Shown here: piece by piece, positions 14,303 to 20,461 of the stretch
Layout: each line of letters begins with the position of its first letter
How positions within the stretch are numbered: position 1 is the stretch's first letter
Virus record (IMG/VR): IMGVR_UViG_3300035670_001180
Span: 1 to 24,958 of that record
Direction: 5' to 3' (one strand)
DNA from: a virus
DNA length: 24,958 nt
Notes under the pieces: generated by a model
What the model was told of the DNA's origin: nothing
What the model saw: the letters and a program-made list of their open reading frames with translations, nothing else
Databases searched by the model: none
Program-made: the position numbers and the translations under genes

Positions 14303-15477
14303 CAAGCGTAGGCACCCTAAAAGCTGATGTCGTCGTCAACTCCGAGGGGGCCGTCGCCGGCATGCGCAAAGCCGAGCAGGCCGTCAGCGGCGGGGCCAGC
14401 CGCATCCGCTCCAAGCTCAACGAGATGGCCTCGACAAAATCCATCGTGGAAGAGCAGATCGCCAAGGGCGGTTGGAACGCGGCCAGATTCCGGCCGGGTG
14501 CCATCGGCGGAAAAGTGGGAGGCGGCGCGGCCGGTGGCGGACTTCGCCCGGAAATGATCGAGCGCCTGCAAAGCATGGGCGGATTCCTGGGCATGCAAGG
14601 GGCTGCCGGCGGGGCCGGTCAGCTTGCCAAGTTGGGCATGACCTTCGGCCTGGGAGGCCTGGGCGCCGGGGCCGGACTGGCGGCCGTGGGCGGGCTGTAT
14701 GCCGGAATCAACTCCTCGGGCGAAGAGGCCAAGAAACAGATTGACCAGGCCCGGCAACTAGGCCTGAGCGTCAACGAGTTTGCCAAAGCGGCCGAGTTCG
14801 CGGGCGGAAACTCGGACCAGCTCAAAGAGGTGGCCGAATCGCTGAAGCGCCTGGCCAGCGAGGGGCCCAACGCGGCCGCCGGCCTGAAGGCCCTGAGCGA
14901 CCAGGTGGGATCGATGTCCGGCGGCAAATCCGGCGACGACCTGATGGTCGCCGCCAACCGCATGGACGTCATGAACGAGCGGCTTTCGGGCTTCAAGGTC
15001 GGCGTGGTGGAAAAGCTCGGCAACGCCGTGGACTGGCTGGGAGAGTGGTACAACGGCGAGGAGCACGGATCGGCACGGGCCACGCGGATCCAGCAGGAGA
15101 AATGGAAAAGCGGACAGGCGTGGCTGAGTGAGCAGCGCGCCGCCGGCAACGCCACGGCCAAGGACATTATGCGTCCCGAGGAGAAGCTCCGCGAGAAATT
15201 GGGAGCCCTTCAGGACCAGCTCCTGGTCGGCGCGATCACTCAGGACCAGTGGCAACGCGCGGCGGACAAGGCCCGCAAGGATTCCGGTATGGAAAGCACC
15301 GGATTTGCAGGCCTGGCCGAGGTGGGCAGCCAGGAAGCCTACGCGGCCACCATCGCGGCACAGTACGGCGACGAGGGCGTGGGCCACCTCCGCTCCATCG
15401 AGCAGCACCTTGCGAACATCGACGCCCGCGGCCATGGCCTCGGCCCGGGCGACCCAGGAAAGGCGGTGGATTTCTGA
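14299..15477 (+). CDS. Tape measure protein (short)
   Basis: 392 residues from GTG. It sets tail length and is ejected with the DNA. N-terminal part: VGTLKADVVVNSEGAVAGM then helices. A Gly/Ala-rich hydrophobic segment (about 95-140, FLGMQGAAGGAGQL ... GLAAVGGLYAGI) is the expected membrane-inserting region. Charged amphipathic helices follow (IDQARQLGLSVNEFAKAAEF, VAESLKRLAS). At roughly 0.15 nm per residue the tail would be near 60 nm, which is short for a long-tailed phage. GGA in the heptad array is the only SD. It ends in a TGATG overlap with the next gene. Confidence 0.72.
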   Translation: MASVGTLKADVVVNSEGAVAGMRKAEQAVSGGASRIRSKLNEMASTKSIVEEQIAKGGWNAARFRPGAIGGKVGGGAAGGGLRPEMIERLQSMGGFLGMQGAAGGAGQLAKLGMTFGLGGLGAGAGLAAVGGLYAGINSSGEEAKKQIDQARQLGLSVNEFAKAAEFAGGNSDQLKEVAESLKRLASEGPNAAAGLKALSDQVGSMSGGKSGDDLMVAANRMDVMNERLSGFKVGVVEKLGNAVDWLGEWYNGEEHGSARATRIQQEKWKSGQAWLSEQRAAGNATAKDIMRPEEKLREKLGALQDQLLVGAITQDQWQRAADKARKDSGMESTGFAGLAEVGSQEAYAATIAAQYGDEGVGHLRSIEQHLANIDARGHGLGPGDPGKAVDF

Positions 15478-16379
15478 TGGCAGTCACCAGCACCGAACGC
15501 CCCGCCCCCTACGGTTCCGGCACCGCCACGCCCAAGAAGTTCCTGGATGGCACCTATGCCGTCAGCTTCCAAAAGGACTTCAATGTCTTTCTGGACGCTA
15601 CGGCTTACGCTGCCGACGTGGCCATCCGCGCGGCGGTCATCGCTGGCGCCATTCCGGGACCCGGCGCCGACTGGCCTGCCGATCCGCGCTATGTCGTCGC
15701 CCGCATCACGATGGCGCACCAAACCACGCGCGACGAGAAGACTTGGATCGCCACCTTATTCGTTGAACCCGACCCGACGCTGCTCATGCCCGAGGTCCAG
15801 TTCCAGACCACGCGCTACAGCGAGGTGGTGGACGTGGACAAGAACGGCGAGGCAATCCTCAACAAGGCTGGACGGCCATTTGCCAAGGGCATCGAAGAAA
15901 CATTCGGCCGGACACGCCTGGAGGTCACGCGGTGCTTCGCTCCGGAGACCTTCGACCCGGCCATTCTGGACGAGGCCATTCATCGCCGCAGCAGCAATTA
16001 CGTAGTCTTCAACTGGCTGGGCCGCACCTACAGCTACTACGCCGGCGAACTGTATTGCAGCGACCTGCAGGCCCCATTCCTCTGGGACCCCATGCCGCAT
16101 TTCCGCGTTACGGGCAAATTCGACGTGGACCGCGTCCGCGCCACGCCCTACGGCATCCGCGGCGGCTGGATTCACCGCCCGCTGAACATGGGCAAGGAAT
16201 GCCTGGACGACGCCGGCAAGCTCGTGCCGTGCAAGATCAAAGGCATCCCCACCGGTGACCCGCAGCCCCTGGACAACAACGGCAAGCAGCTCGCCCAGGG
16301 CCAGAAGCCGAGCACGATCATCGCCGACACCAAGCTGCAGTTCGACTTTAGCACGCTACACCTTTTCCCCGACACATAG
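15477..16379 (+). CDS. Tail-tip/distal tail protein candidate
   Basis: 300 residues beginning MAVTSTERPAPYG, coupled to the tape measure by a TGATG overlap; an earlier in-frame start at 15249 lies inside the tape measure gene. No family recognised. Visible features are mixed alpha/beta, RYVVARITMAHQTTRDEKTWIA, WLGRTYSYYAGELYCSD and a low-complexity C-terminal part rich in Asp, Asn and Gln. In phages of this layout the gene after the tape measure usually encodes the distal tail or hub protein, so that role is inferred from position. Confidence 0.45.
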   Translation: MAVTSTERPAPYGSGTATPKKFLDGTYAVSFQKDFNVFLDATAYAADVAIRAAVIAGAIPGPGADWPADPRYVVARITMAHQTTRDEKTWIATLFVEPDPTLLMPEVQFQTTRYSEVVDVDKNGEAILNKAGRPFAKGIEETFGRTRLEVTRCFAPETFDPAILDEAIHRRSSNYVVFNWLGRTYSYYAGELYCSDLQAPFLWDPMPHFRVTGKFDVDRVRATPYGIRGGWIHRPLNMGKECLDDAGKLVPCKIKGIPTGDPQPLDNNGKQLAQGQKPSTIIADTKLQFDFSTLHLFPDT

Positions 16380-16394
16380 GGACTGACCAAAACC

Positions 16395-16856
16395 ATGCTT
16401 ACCACGGACACCACCGCCAAAATCACGAACGACGACATCCCGGCCCTGGCGAACATCGGGCACAGCAAGCTGGAACACCGCCACAAGGCCCGCTACCAGG
16501 TGGCCGGCGGGGCCGACGTGGCCGCGGTGAACCAGATCATCCACCGCGCCTACAAGGCGGGCACGGTGCTGGCGGCCTACGCCACGCCCGACGCCGTTCC
16601 GGCCGGCGGAACGCTGTCCATCACGATTGACATCCACAAGAGCACCGGCGGCGGGGCCTGGGCCACGATCCTGTCGAGCACCACTACCATCAGCAGCGCC
16701 GGCACGGCCCGCACGCCCATTGCCATGTCGCTCTCCGGCACGCCGGCCCTGATCGCCGGCGACCTCTTGAAGGTCATCATCACCGTGGCCGGGGCCGCCG
16801 GCACGAACGTCCAGGGCCTGTTGGTGGACGTGGACATCGCCGAGAACTGCGCGTAA
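16395..16856 (+). CDS. Small beta-rich virion protein, function unknown
   Basis: 153 residues. N-terminal helical part (KLEHRHKARYQVAGGADVAAVNQIIHRAY), then strands TVLAAYATPDAVPAGG, LSITIDIHKST, TPIAMSLSGTPALIAGD and LKVIITVAGAAGTNVQGLLVDVDI. This is a jelly-roll or beta-sandwich pattern typical of tail-tip or decorative proteins. The ATG at 16395 has no strong SD. It is part of the tail-tip cluster between 15477 and 18005. No enzymatic motif. Confidence 0.5.
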   Translation: MLTTDTTAKITNDDIPALANIGHSKLEHRHKARYQVAGGADVAAVNQIIHRAYKAGTVLAAYATPDAVPAGGTLSITIDIHKSTGGGAWATILSSTTTISSAGTARTPIAMSLSGTPALIAGDLLKVIITVAGAAGTNVQGLLVDVDIAENCA

Positions 16857-16866
16857 CGAAGTCCCA

Positions 16867-17511
16867 ATGGCCGAATCTTTCAACGAACGTGTCGCCTACT
16901 GGCTCCGCAAGCAGCGCATGCTGCCGGCGGCGGAGATTGGCGTCGTCCCAGAGGAGCCCAACAGCCTCGTCCCCTGGCAGTTTCTGCGCGTCGAGCTGAA
17001 GTGCCTGAACACCGACGGCACGGCCGACGCCTACCGCCTGGAGTGGGACGAAGAGGAGGAAGAGTACGCGGTAGATACCTCGGTCTCGGCCTCCGAGTTG
17101 ATCAAAATCCGGCCTTTTGACGGCGGGAAAATCGCCGGCCTCGGCAAGGATGACGTGTCCGAGGGCCAGAACGGCACGCGGCTATGGGTCATCCATCCCT
17201 TCGATCGCGGAGATAACACCCCGGCTGACGACACCTGGGAACCTCTCACCGCGGCCGGCCCCCGCATGATCAAGGTGGACAACACCTACAGCAGCCACGC
17301 GGCCGTCGGCGGCGGCGCCACCTTCAGCGGAAAGTTCGTCGCCAATCTGGCCGGATCCTCGGAGCCCTATGAGGCGGATGATGAAGTCGCCGATATCACC
17401 AATTACAGCGTGGGGATCCCCGACAACGCCACCGGAATCGTCTGCGTGTGGGATGATTCGCTCAACTCCGGCGACGGCGGCTGGCTGGTGATAGACGCGC
17501 CGTGTGCGTAG
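16867..17511 (+). CDS. Tail-tip cluster protein, function unknown
   Basis: 214 residues, strongly acidic (EEEEE near residue 62). Short helical N-terminus (NERVAYWLRKQRML), then mostly strands; GTRLWVIHPFDRGD and GIVCVWDDSLNSGDGGWLVI are distinctive. I recognise no family. The position between beta-rich tail-tip candidates and the Cys-rich protein suggests a structural or linker role. GAAG about seven bases upstream is a weak SD. Confidence 0.45.
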   Translation: MAESFNERVAYWLRKQRMLPAAEIGVVPEEPNSLVPWQFLRVELKCLNTDGTADAYRLEWDEEEEEYAVDTSVSASELIKIRPFDGGKIAGLGKDDVSEGQNGTRLWVIHPFDRGDNTPADDTWEPLTAAGPRMIKVDNTYSSHAAVGGGATFSGKFVANLAGSSEPYEADDEVADITNYSVGIPDNATGIVCVWDDSLNSGDGGWLVIDAPCA

Positions 17512-17522
17512 GGGGACTCGCT

Positions 17523-18005
17523 ATGGGCCGCCGAAAATGCTGCTGTTGTGCCTGCTCGAATTGCGACGGCAGCACGCCCGCCTCGCTGGAATTGATTATG
17601 TCGGGCTGGACTAACTCTGTATGCACCAGTTGCGGCAACCTCAACGACACGTTCATTCTGGCCTGCGTCGAAGCCATACCAGACGCCGACGACTGCTTTC
17701 CAGAAAGCGACTGCGGATCAGAATGGGCTTACCTGTTTTCTGTACCGTTTTGTGACATCTACGGCATCTTCCTGAAACTCCTGTACACCGCAGACGGCTG
17801 GCCTTTCGGAAGCATCCCGGCCGGACACTACTACCTCCTCCTGCATATCGGATGCAGCGAGGAGGCTTACGAGTACTTCGTGCTGGACCTGGGCACGGAA
17901 AAGCCGGTGTGCTCTGAAGCCGCCTGGGATGCGTTCACTTACCTCGGCGGGTCAATATGCAACGGCGGCAGTTCGGTTGTGGTGAGCGTCTCCATCCCCA
18001 GTTGA
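17523..18005 (+). CDS. Cysteine-rich tail-tip/adhesin candidate
   Basis: 160 residues from the ATG at 17523 with GGGGGA upstream; a GTG at 17502 is possible but lies in the preceding gene. It opens with MGRRKCCCCACSNCDG and then VCTSCGNLNDTFILACV, with more Cys pairs further on (CFPESDC, FCDIYG, CSEEAYEY, CSEAAWD, ICNGG). The order Cys cluster, then SLELIMSG strand, then C-x-x-C-x-x-LN-x-TF-x-L resembles a family I associate with phage and planctomycete genomes, but I cannot name it. Dense cysteines suggest metal binding or disulfides in an exposed particle protein; host binding is a guess. Confidence 0.5.
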   Translation: MGRRKCCCCACSNCDGSTPASLELIMSGWTNSVCTSCGNLNDTFILACVEAIPDADDCFPESDCGSEWAYLFSVPFCDIYGIFLKLLYTADGWPFGSIPAGHYYLLLHIGCSEEAYEYFVLDLGTEKPVCSEAAWDAFTYLGGSICNGGSSVVVSVSIPS

Positions 18006-18012
18006 GACCACG

Positions 18013-18339
18013 ATGGACTGCACCTGCGAGCGAACGCCGGCCGGATGGAAATGCAATGCGTGCGGCTGGACCTACCACAAGCACACCGCGAAGCCCCCCC
18101 GCCGCAACTGCCCGAAGGCAGCGGGAACCTACGCCGAGCGACTAGCGTCCGAGGTAGACGCCCTGCTCTCCGCCCGGGCCACGGATCGCACGCGCGAGGA
18201 ACTCTTGGCCATCGGCAGCCAGTGCGAGGGCTGCTGGGATGGCGGCTGTCCCGAGGGCTCGCCCTGCCGGCGGCTGAAGCTCTGGCGGGAACGCCTGGCG
18301 TGCGGGCGGTGCGTGCGGTGGATTTCCCCGGACAGCTAG
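18013..18339 (+). CDS. Small Cys-rich protein, possible zinc binding
   Basis: 108 residues. N-terminal CTCERT and WKCNACGWTYH form one Cys group; a basic PRRNCPK follows, and the C-terminal part has CEGCWDGGCPEGSPCRR and CGRCVRW. Between them is a helix (TYAERLASEVDALLSARATDRTREELLAI). Two metal sites linked by a helix are likely. The start ATG lies eight bases after the preceding stop. It is the last plus-strand gene of the late block and overlaps the convergent membrane protein by four bases. Function unknown. Confidence 0.5.
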   Translation: MDCTCERTPAGWKCNACGWTYHKHTAKPPRRNCPKAAGTYAERLASEVDALLSARATDRTREELLAIGSQCEGCWDGGCPEGSPCRRLKLWRERLACGRCVRWISPDS

Positions 18340-18674
18340 CGGAGCTGATTTCCCGGGAAATGCTGATCTTCCCTCGCGACCTCGGCGGCCTCGGGCCGGA
18401 GCGTGGCCACACGTGGCGCGCGATCTTTCGCGATCTGTTTCTCGCGGAACTCCATCAAGGCCACCATCCTTTCCAGGCAATCGGTCTGCCGGATGGTCAT
18501 CTGCCGCATGTCTTTCACAGACAGGTAAAGATCGAGGAACACCGAGAAGGCGATGATCGCCACGAACGTATCCAGTGCCCGGCCCTGCAACACGGAGTAA
18601 AGTGCCCAGGAGCCCAGCAGAATGACAAGCACGATGCCGGCCAACACCTGCATGATGAACTTCACTACGGCCAC
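18336..18674 (-). CDS. Two-segment membrane protein on the minus strand
   Basis: 112 residues from GTG, with AGAGGAGGA seven to eight bases upstream on the minus strand, one of the best SD sites in the window. Two hydrophobic segments (about 6-27, FIMQVLAGIVLVILLGSWAL; about 35-52, TFVAIIAFSVFLDLYL) are followed by a charged cytoplasmic-type tail of 60 residues. Size and topology would suit a holin or a superinfection-exclusion protein, but no neighbouring endolysin is visible. It is transcribed against the late genes, which fits a prophage-expressed accessory gene. The 3' end of the gene contains the ATTTCCCGGGAAAT palindrome. Confidence 0.6.
   Translation of the reverse strand: MAVVKFIMQVLAGIVLVILLGSWALYSVLQGRALDTFVAIIAFSVFLDLYLSVKDMRQMTIRQTDCLERMVALMEFREKQIAKDRAPRVATLRPEAAEVAREDQHFPGNQLR
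18348..18361 (+). promoter_or_regulatory. Noc-binding-site-like palindrome ATTTCCCGGGAAAT (copy 1)
   Basis: Perfect 14-bp palindrome. With flanks, the 19-mer GCTGATTTCCCGGGAAATG (18344-18362 region) is shared with the copy inside the ParB-family gene, in opposite orientation. The 14-mer equals the published consensus of the Noc-binding site in Bacillus; activity here is not shown. Confidence 0.55.
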
Positions 18675-18858
18675 GGGTCAATCCTCCTCTGGGTCATTCC
18701 GCCTGCCATCATACTACGGCCGTCAATCGGTTTCCAGGCCGAACCACCCATTCACCCACTGAACGCTCGTCCATTCCTCGGCCCTCCCGCGTGCTTTTCT
18801 GGCAAGCATGGAAAAGAAACTCCCGATTCTTTTCCTCCCCCTCTCTTGGTGGAGTGAG

Positions 18859-18920
18859 AGACTAGGTTGGTGACCTAGTGTGCCTCGCGTGGTAGTTTGG
18901 GTAAAATGCCAACCTAGTCT
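18859..18920 (+). repeat. 12-bp inverted repeat with anticodon-arm look-alike
   Basis: AGACTAGGTTGG (18859-18870) is the perfect reverse complement of CCAACCTAGTCT (18909-18920). Its left arm also starts a local hairpin ACTAGG-TTGGTGA-CCTAGT (18861-18879) with the same stem and loop size as the tRNA-Leu anticodon arm 88 bases downstream, but a different loop. These could be integrase-binding sites. Confidence 0.6.
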
Positions 18921-18947
18921 TAGAAACCCCCACAAAAGGTGTAGCTG

Positions 18948-19006
18948 TCTAGGTTCAGGACCTAGTACCTGTAATGGGTGTGGAGGTTCAAGTCCTCTCT
19001 TCGGCA
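18948..19006 (+). other. 3' part of tRNA-Leu(CAG): probable phage attachment site core
   Basis: The anticodon arm CTAGG-TTCAGGA-CCTAG (anticodon CAG at 18956-18958), long variable region, T arm GGAGG-TTCAAGT-CCTCT (18982-18998) and acceptor strand CTTCGGC plus A (18999-19006) read as a normal tRNA-Leu end. The 5' partner GCCGAAG and a D arm are absent upstream, so this is not a working tRNA. A tRNA 3' part beside an integrase gene is the classic attP/attL/attR signature. Phage genes on both sides favour attP. Confidence 0.7.
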
Positions 19007-19034
19007 CTGATCACATACCACGGAGGATGGCGGC

Positions 19035-19241
19035 ATGAACGAGCCGGAAAAGATCGAAATCCTCGCGGAATACGAGGATCTGACGGGTAGGAATTGGGAT
19101 GCGGTCAAGGCCCTCGTCGCGCAAGGCGACCCGGCGGCCACGGCCATCTACGCCGCGGACCTGATCATCCGCAAGCTACAGGCCGGGCTTGCGGACCTTG
19201 AGGAATCGCTTGGAAAGGCTATTGCGGATCGTGAGAAATAG
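19035..19241 (+). CDS. Small hypothetical protein
   Basis: 68 residues, helical and acidic (MNEPEKIEILAEYEDL ... LIIRKLQAGLADLEESLGKAI). GGAGG at 19022-19026 lies eight bases before the ATG. It follows the tRNA fragment directly and overlaps a convergent minus-strand gene by 23 bases at its end. No family recognised; probably an early accessory gene. Confidence 0.55.
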   Translation: MNEPEKIEILAEYEDLTGRNWDAVKALVAQGDPAATAIYAADLIIRKLQAGLADLEESLGKAIADREK

Positions 19242-19521
19242 CCTTCGATACCCGCTGTTTTTCGGGCATCTCCGGGCACGCGATCCGCGGGCCTGCGACC
19301 AGCGTGTCGCCATCGCCGGGGTCGCTGGTCCCCCGCGATCCGATGACCCATACGCGGGCCTTCATGTACGGGGCCTTGCCCTCGGTCACCACCACGGCGT
19401 TGTAGCCCTCCGGCGGCGGTTCACAGTGCAGTTTCGCGGATTTGGAAAAATAGTACGCCCAGTAGGTGCCGGGCTTGGAGGGCAGGCGAAGCACCGTCTG
19501 CCGATGGTCTGAAGTCATCAT
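19219..19521 (-). CDS. Small hypothetical protein (PGTYWAYYF motif)
   Basis: 100 residues. KPGTYWAYYFSKS followed by EGYNAVVVTEGKAPYMKARVWVIG looks like a folded beta-rich domain of the kind found in many small phage proteins with PG-x-YWA near the N-terminus. AAGGAA lies seven bases before the first ATG on the minus strand. A competing plus-strand frame (19189-19512) lacks such signals. Function unknown. The start is only 22 bases from the divergent gene at 19544. Confidence 0.5.
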   Translation of the reverse strand: MMTSDHRQTVLRLPSKPGTYWAYYFSKSAKLHCEPPPEGYNAVVVTEGKAPYMKARVWVIGSRGTSDPGDGDTLVAGPRIACPEMPEKQRVSKAISHDPQ

Positions 19522-19543
19522 GGTTCGTTCCTTGGGGGTGAAA

Positions 19544-19711
19544 ATGGCTAGTGCTGCGAATGTGCGTAAGGCGATCTACGACGGACAGTGTGAGCCCGAA
19601 CAACTGCCAGATCTTGTCCGAGATCTGGCCGAAGTGCTTATGGCACTGGAAATGAAAGTGGACCAGCTTCAGCAAGACCTGGAAAGCGTCAGGTCTTCTT
19701 GCCGCGGCTGA
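19544..19711 (+). CDS. Small coiled-coil-type hypothetical protein
   Basis: 55 residues starting MASAANVRKAIYDG. The second half (LVRDLAEVLMALEMKVDQLQQDLESV) is one amphipathic helix. A G-run (19534-19540) precedes the ATG. A longer frame from 19466 runs into the divergent gene, so the short form is preferred. It overlaps the next minus-strand gene by 23 bases. Function unknown. Confidence 0.45.
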   Translation: MASAANVRKAIYDGQCEPEQLPDLVRDLAEVLMALEMKVDQLQQDLESVRSSCRG

Positions 19712-19877
19712 CCCGAGCGAGTTCAAAATGCAGAATCTCGAGCGCATCAATAGCAGTCGCCATCGCGTTTTCCAGGGCCGCCACGCGGGCCTCCAATGCC
19801 GAATGTTTGTACTCGTCGCGTCCTTGGTTGCCTACTCGGACGGCGGTGAGCCGCGCGAGCCGTTCAGTGTCAAGCAT
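19689..19877 (-). CDS. Small coiled-coil-type hypothetical protein, minus strand
   Basis: 62 residues from MLDTERLARLTAVRVGN. The middle and end (HSALEARVAALENAMATAIDALEILHFEL) are helical with heptad-like spacing. CAGGA stands about seven bases upstream on the minus strand. A start 45 bases earlier would extend into the control region of the XRE gene, so the shorter form is chosen. It is divergent from the XRE gene, as a regulated partner would be, but no family is recognised. Confidence 0.5.
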   Translation of the reverse strand: MLDTERLARLTAVRVGNQGRDEYKHSALEARVAALENAMATAIDALEILHFELARVSRGKKT

Positions 19878-19911
19878 CTCGTTTTCCTGTTTAGGGTTCA
19901 AGTGTAAGTTG

Positions 19912-19939
19912 TTGACAAACATATCTTATCTGCTATAAC
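19912..19939 (+). promoter_or_regulatory. Sigma70-type promoter of the XRE regulator
   Basis: TTGACA (19912-19917), 16-base spacer, TATAAC (19934-19939). The expected transcription start is about 19946, which is also the A of the first ATG, so the message may be leaderless. Confidence 0.7.
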
Positions 19940-19945
19940 TAGAGG

Positions 19946-20188
19946 ATGCAAGAAGCGATGATCAACACGGAGTTGCACGGCAGGTTTTGCAGGAATATCA
20001 GATCCCGCCGCTTGGAACTAGGACTTACTCAGGCCCAGCTTGCCGCAAAAATGGGCGTGCAACAGCCTATAATCGCTCGATTGGAAGCCGGCGGATCGGC
20101 TCCGACGCTCGACACGGTCGAGTCGGTTGCAAAAAGCCTTGGGCTGTCTCCTGAAGCTTTGTTTCTGCTTGATCCTGTCCTTGCTTAA
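19946..20188 (+). CDS. XRE/Cro-CI family transcriptional regulator
   Basis: 80 residues, nearly all one helix-turn-helix domain: FCRNIRSRRLELGLTQAQLAAKMGVQQPIIARLEAGG then TLDTVESVAKSLGLSPEALF. GLTQAQLAAKMGV is the helix 2-turn-helix 3 signature and PTLDTVESVAKSLG is the usual last helix. No oligomerisation or protease domain follows, so it is a small Cro-like or control-protein-like regulator, not a full CI repressor. It lies behind a consensus promoter and next to the integrase, which fits lysogeny control. A second ATG at 19958 is possible; GAGG stands 12 bases before it. Confidence 0.8.
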   Translation: MQEAMINTELHGRFCRNIRSRRLELGLTQAQLAAKMGVQQPIIARLEAGGSAPTLDTVESVAKSLGLSPEALFLLDPVLA

Positions 20189-20201
20189 GAATTTTTCTTA
20201 A
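20185..20201 (+). other. AT-rich palindrome TTAAGAA-TTT-TTCTTAA
   Basis: Perfect seven-base arms overlapping the stop codon of the XRE gene. It could be a weak hairpin at the message end or an operator for a dimeric regulator; it lies eight bases before the -35 box of the next promoter. The GC-poor stem and lack of a following T-run argue against a standard terminator. Confidence 0.45.
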
Positions 20202-20208
20202 AGCCCTC

Positions 20209-20237
20209 TTGACGGGAAATAGCAAACTTGATATATT
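20209..20237 (+). promoter_or_regulatory. Sigma70-type promoter upstream of the integrase leader
   Basis: TTGACG (20209-20214), exactly 17 bases, then TATATT (20232-20237). The predicted start is near 20244, giving a leader of about 218 bases before the integrase ATG. Confidence 0.65.
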
Positions 20238-20239
20238 TA

Positions 20240-20390
20240 GCCGTTATCGCTGAAGACAGCGGTAGCGGCATTCTGAGCCGGCAGGTCTGCCGGAGTCCAG
20301 GTGCCGTTTCCAAGGACGGTCCGAACGGAAGCGTTCGGCCACGACGGCACCAATGGCGTTCTATAGTTTACCAATCCGGGGTTATGGATT
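20240..20390 (+). ncRNA. Serial hairpin leader before the integrase (unassigned structured RNA)
   Basis: Four stems follow the promoter: (1) GCCG/CGGC enclosing CGCTG-AAGA-CAGCG, 20240-20269; (2) CCGGCAG-GT-CTGCCGG, 20278-20293; (3) GGTGCCGT/ACGGCACC (20300-20351) enclosing CCGAACG-GAAG-CGTTCGG (20321-20338); (4) AATCC/GGATT, 20373-20390. No match to a riboswitch class that I know. It could be a regulatory RNA, a leader controlling integrase, or a protein-binding DNA region. Remaining bases to 20461 hold one more weak stem (20401-20415). Confidence 0.45.
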
Positions 20391-20461
20391 CTCGTTAGTA
20401 GCCCGCACAGTGGGCCACTGCGTGAAACCCGGAACGGTTGGCAGCCCCCAGAGAACGCACC

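Larger units (their letters stand above)
18675..19034. other. Gene-free 360-bp stretch holding the tRNA fragment and att-like structure
   Basis: No convincing gene on either strand. It holds the start region of the minus-strand membrane protein, a pyrimidine-rich run (18813-18846), an inverted repeat around 18859-18920, and the tRNA-Leu 3' part at 18948-19006. AT content rises in the middle, as often seen around attP sites. The first 180 bases show nothing I can interpret. Confidence 0.6.

Noticed and set aside
18045-18857. Plus-strand open frame of 270 codons
   Set aside because: It covers the minus-strand membrane gene and the shorter Cys-rich gene in another frame. Its translation has no domain signal, while the minus-strand gene has a strong SD and clear membrane segments.
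18861-18930. A complete second tRNA (anticodon loop TTGGTGA)
   Set aside because: No acceptor stem, D arm or T loop can be placed around it; it is kept only as an anticodon-arm mimic.
18919-19006. Working tRNA-Leu gene
   Set aside because: The acceptor strand CTTCGGC has no GCCGAAG partner upstream and there is no D arm, so only the 3' part is present.
20185-20201. Rho-independent terminator after the XRE gene
   Set aside because: The stem is entirely AT-rich except two pairs, with no T-tract after it. An operator-like palindrome is equally likely, so it is listed as unassigned.
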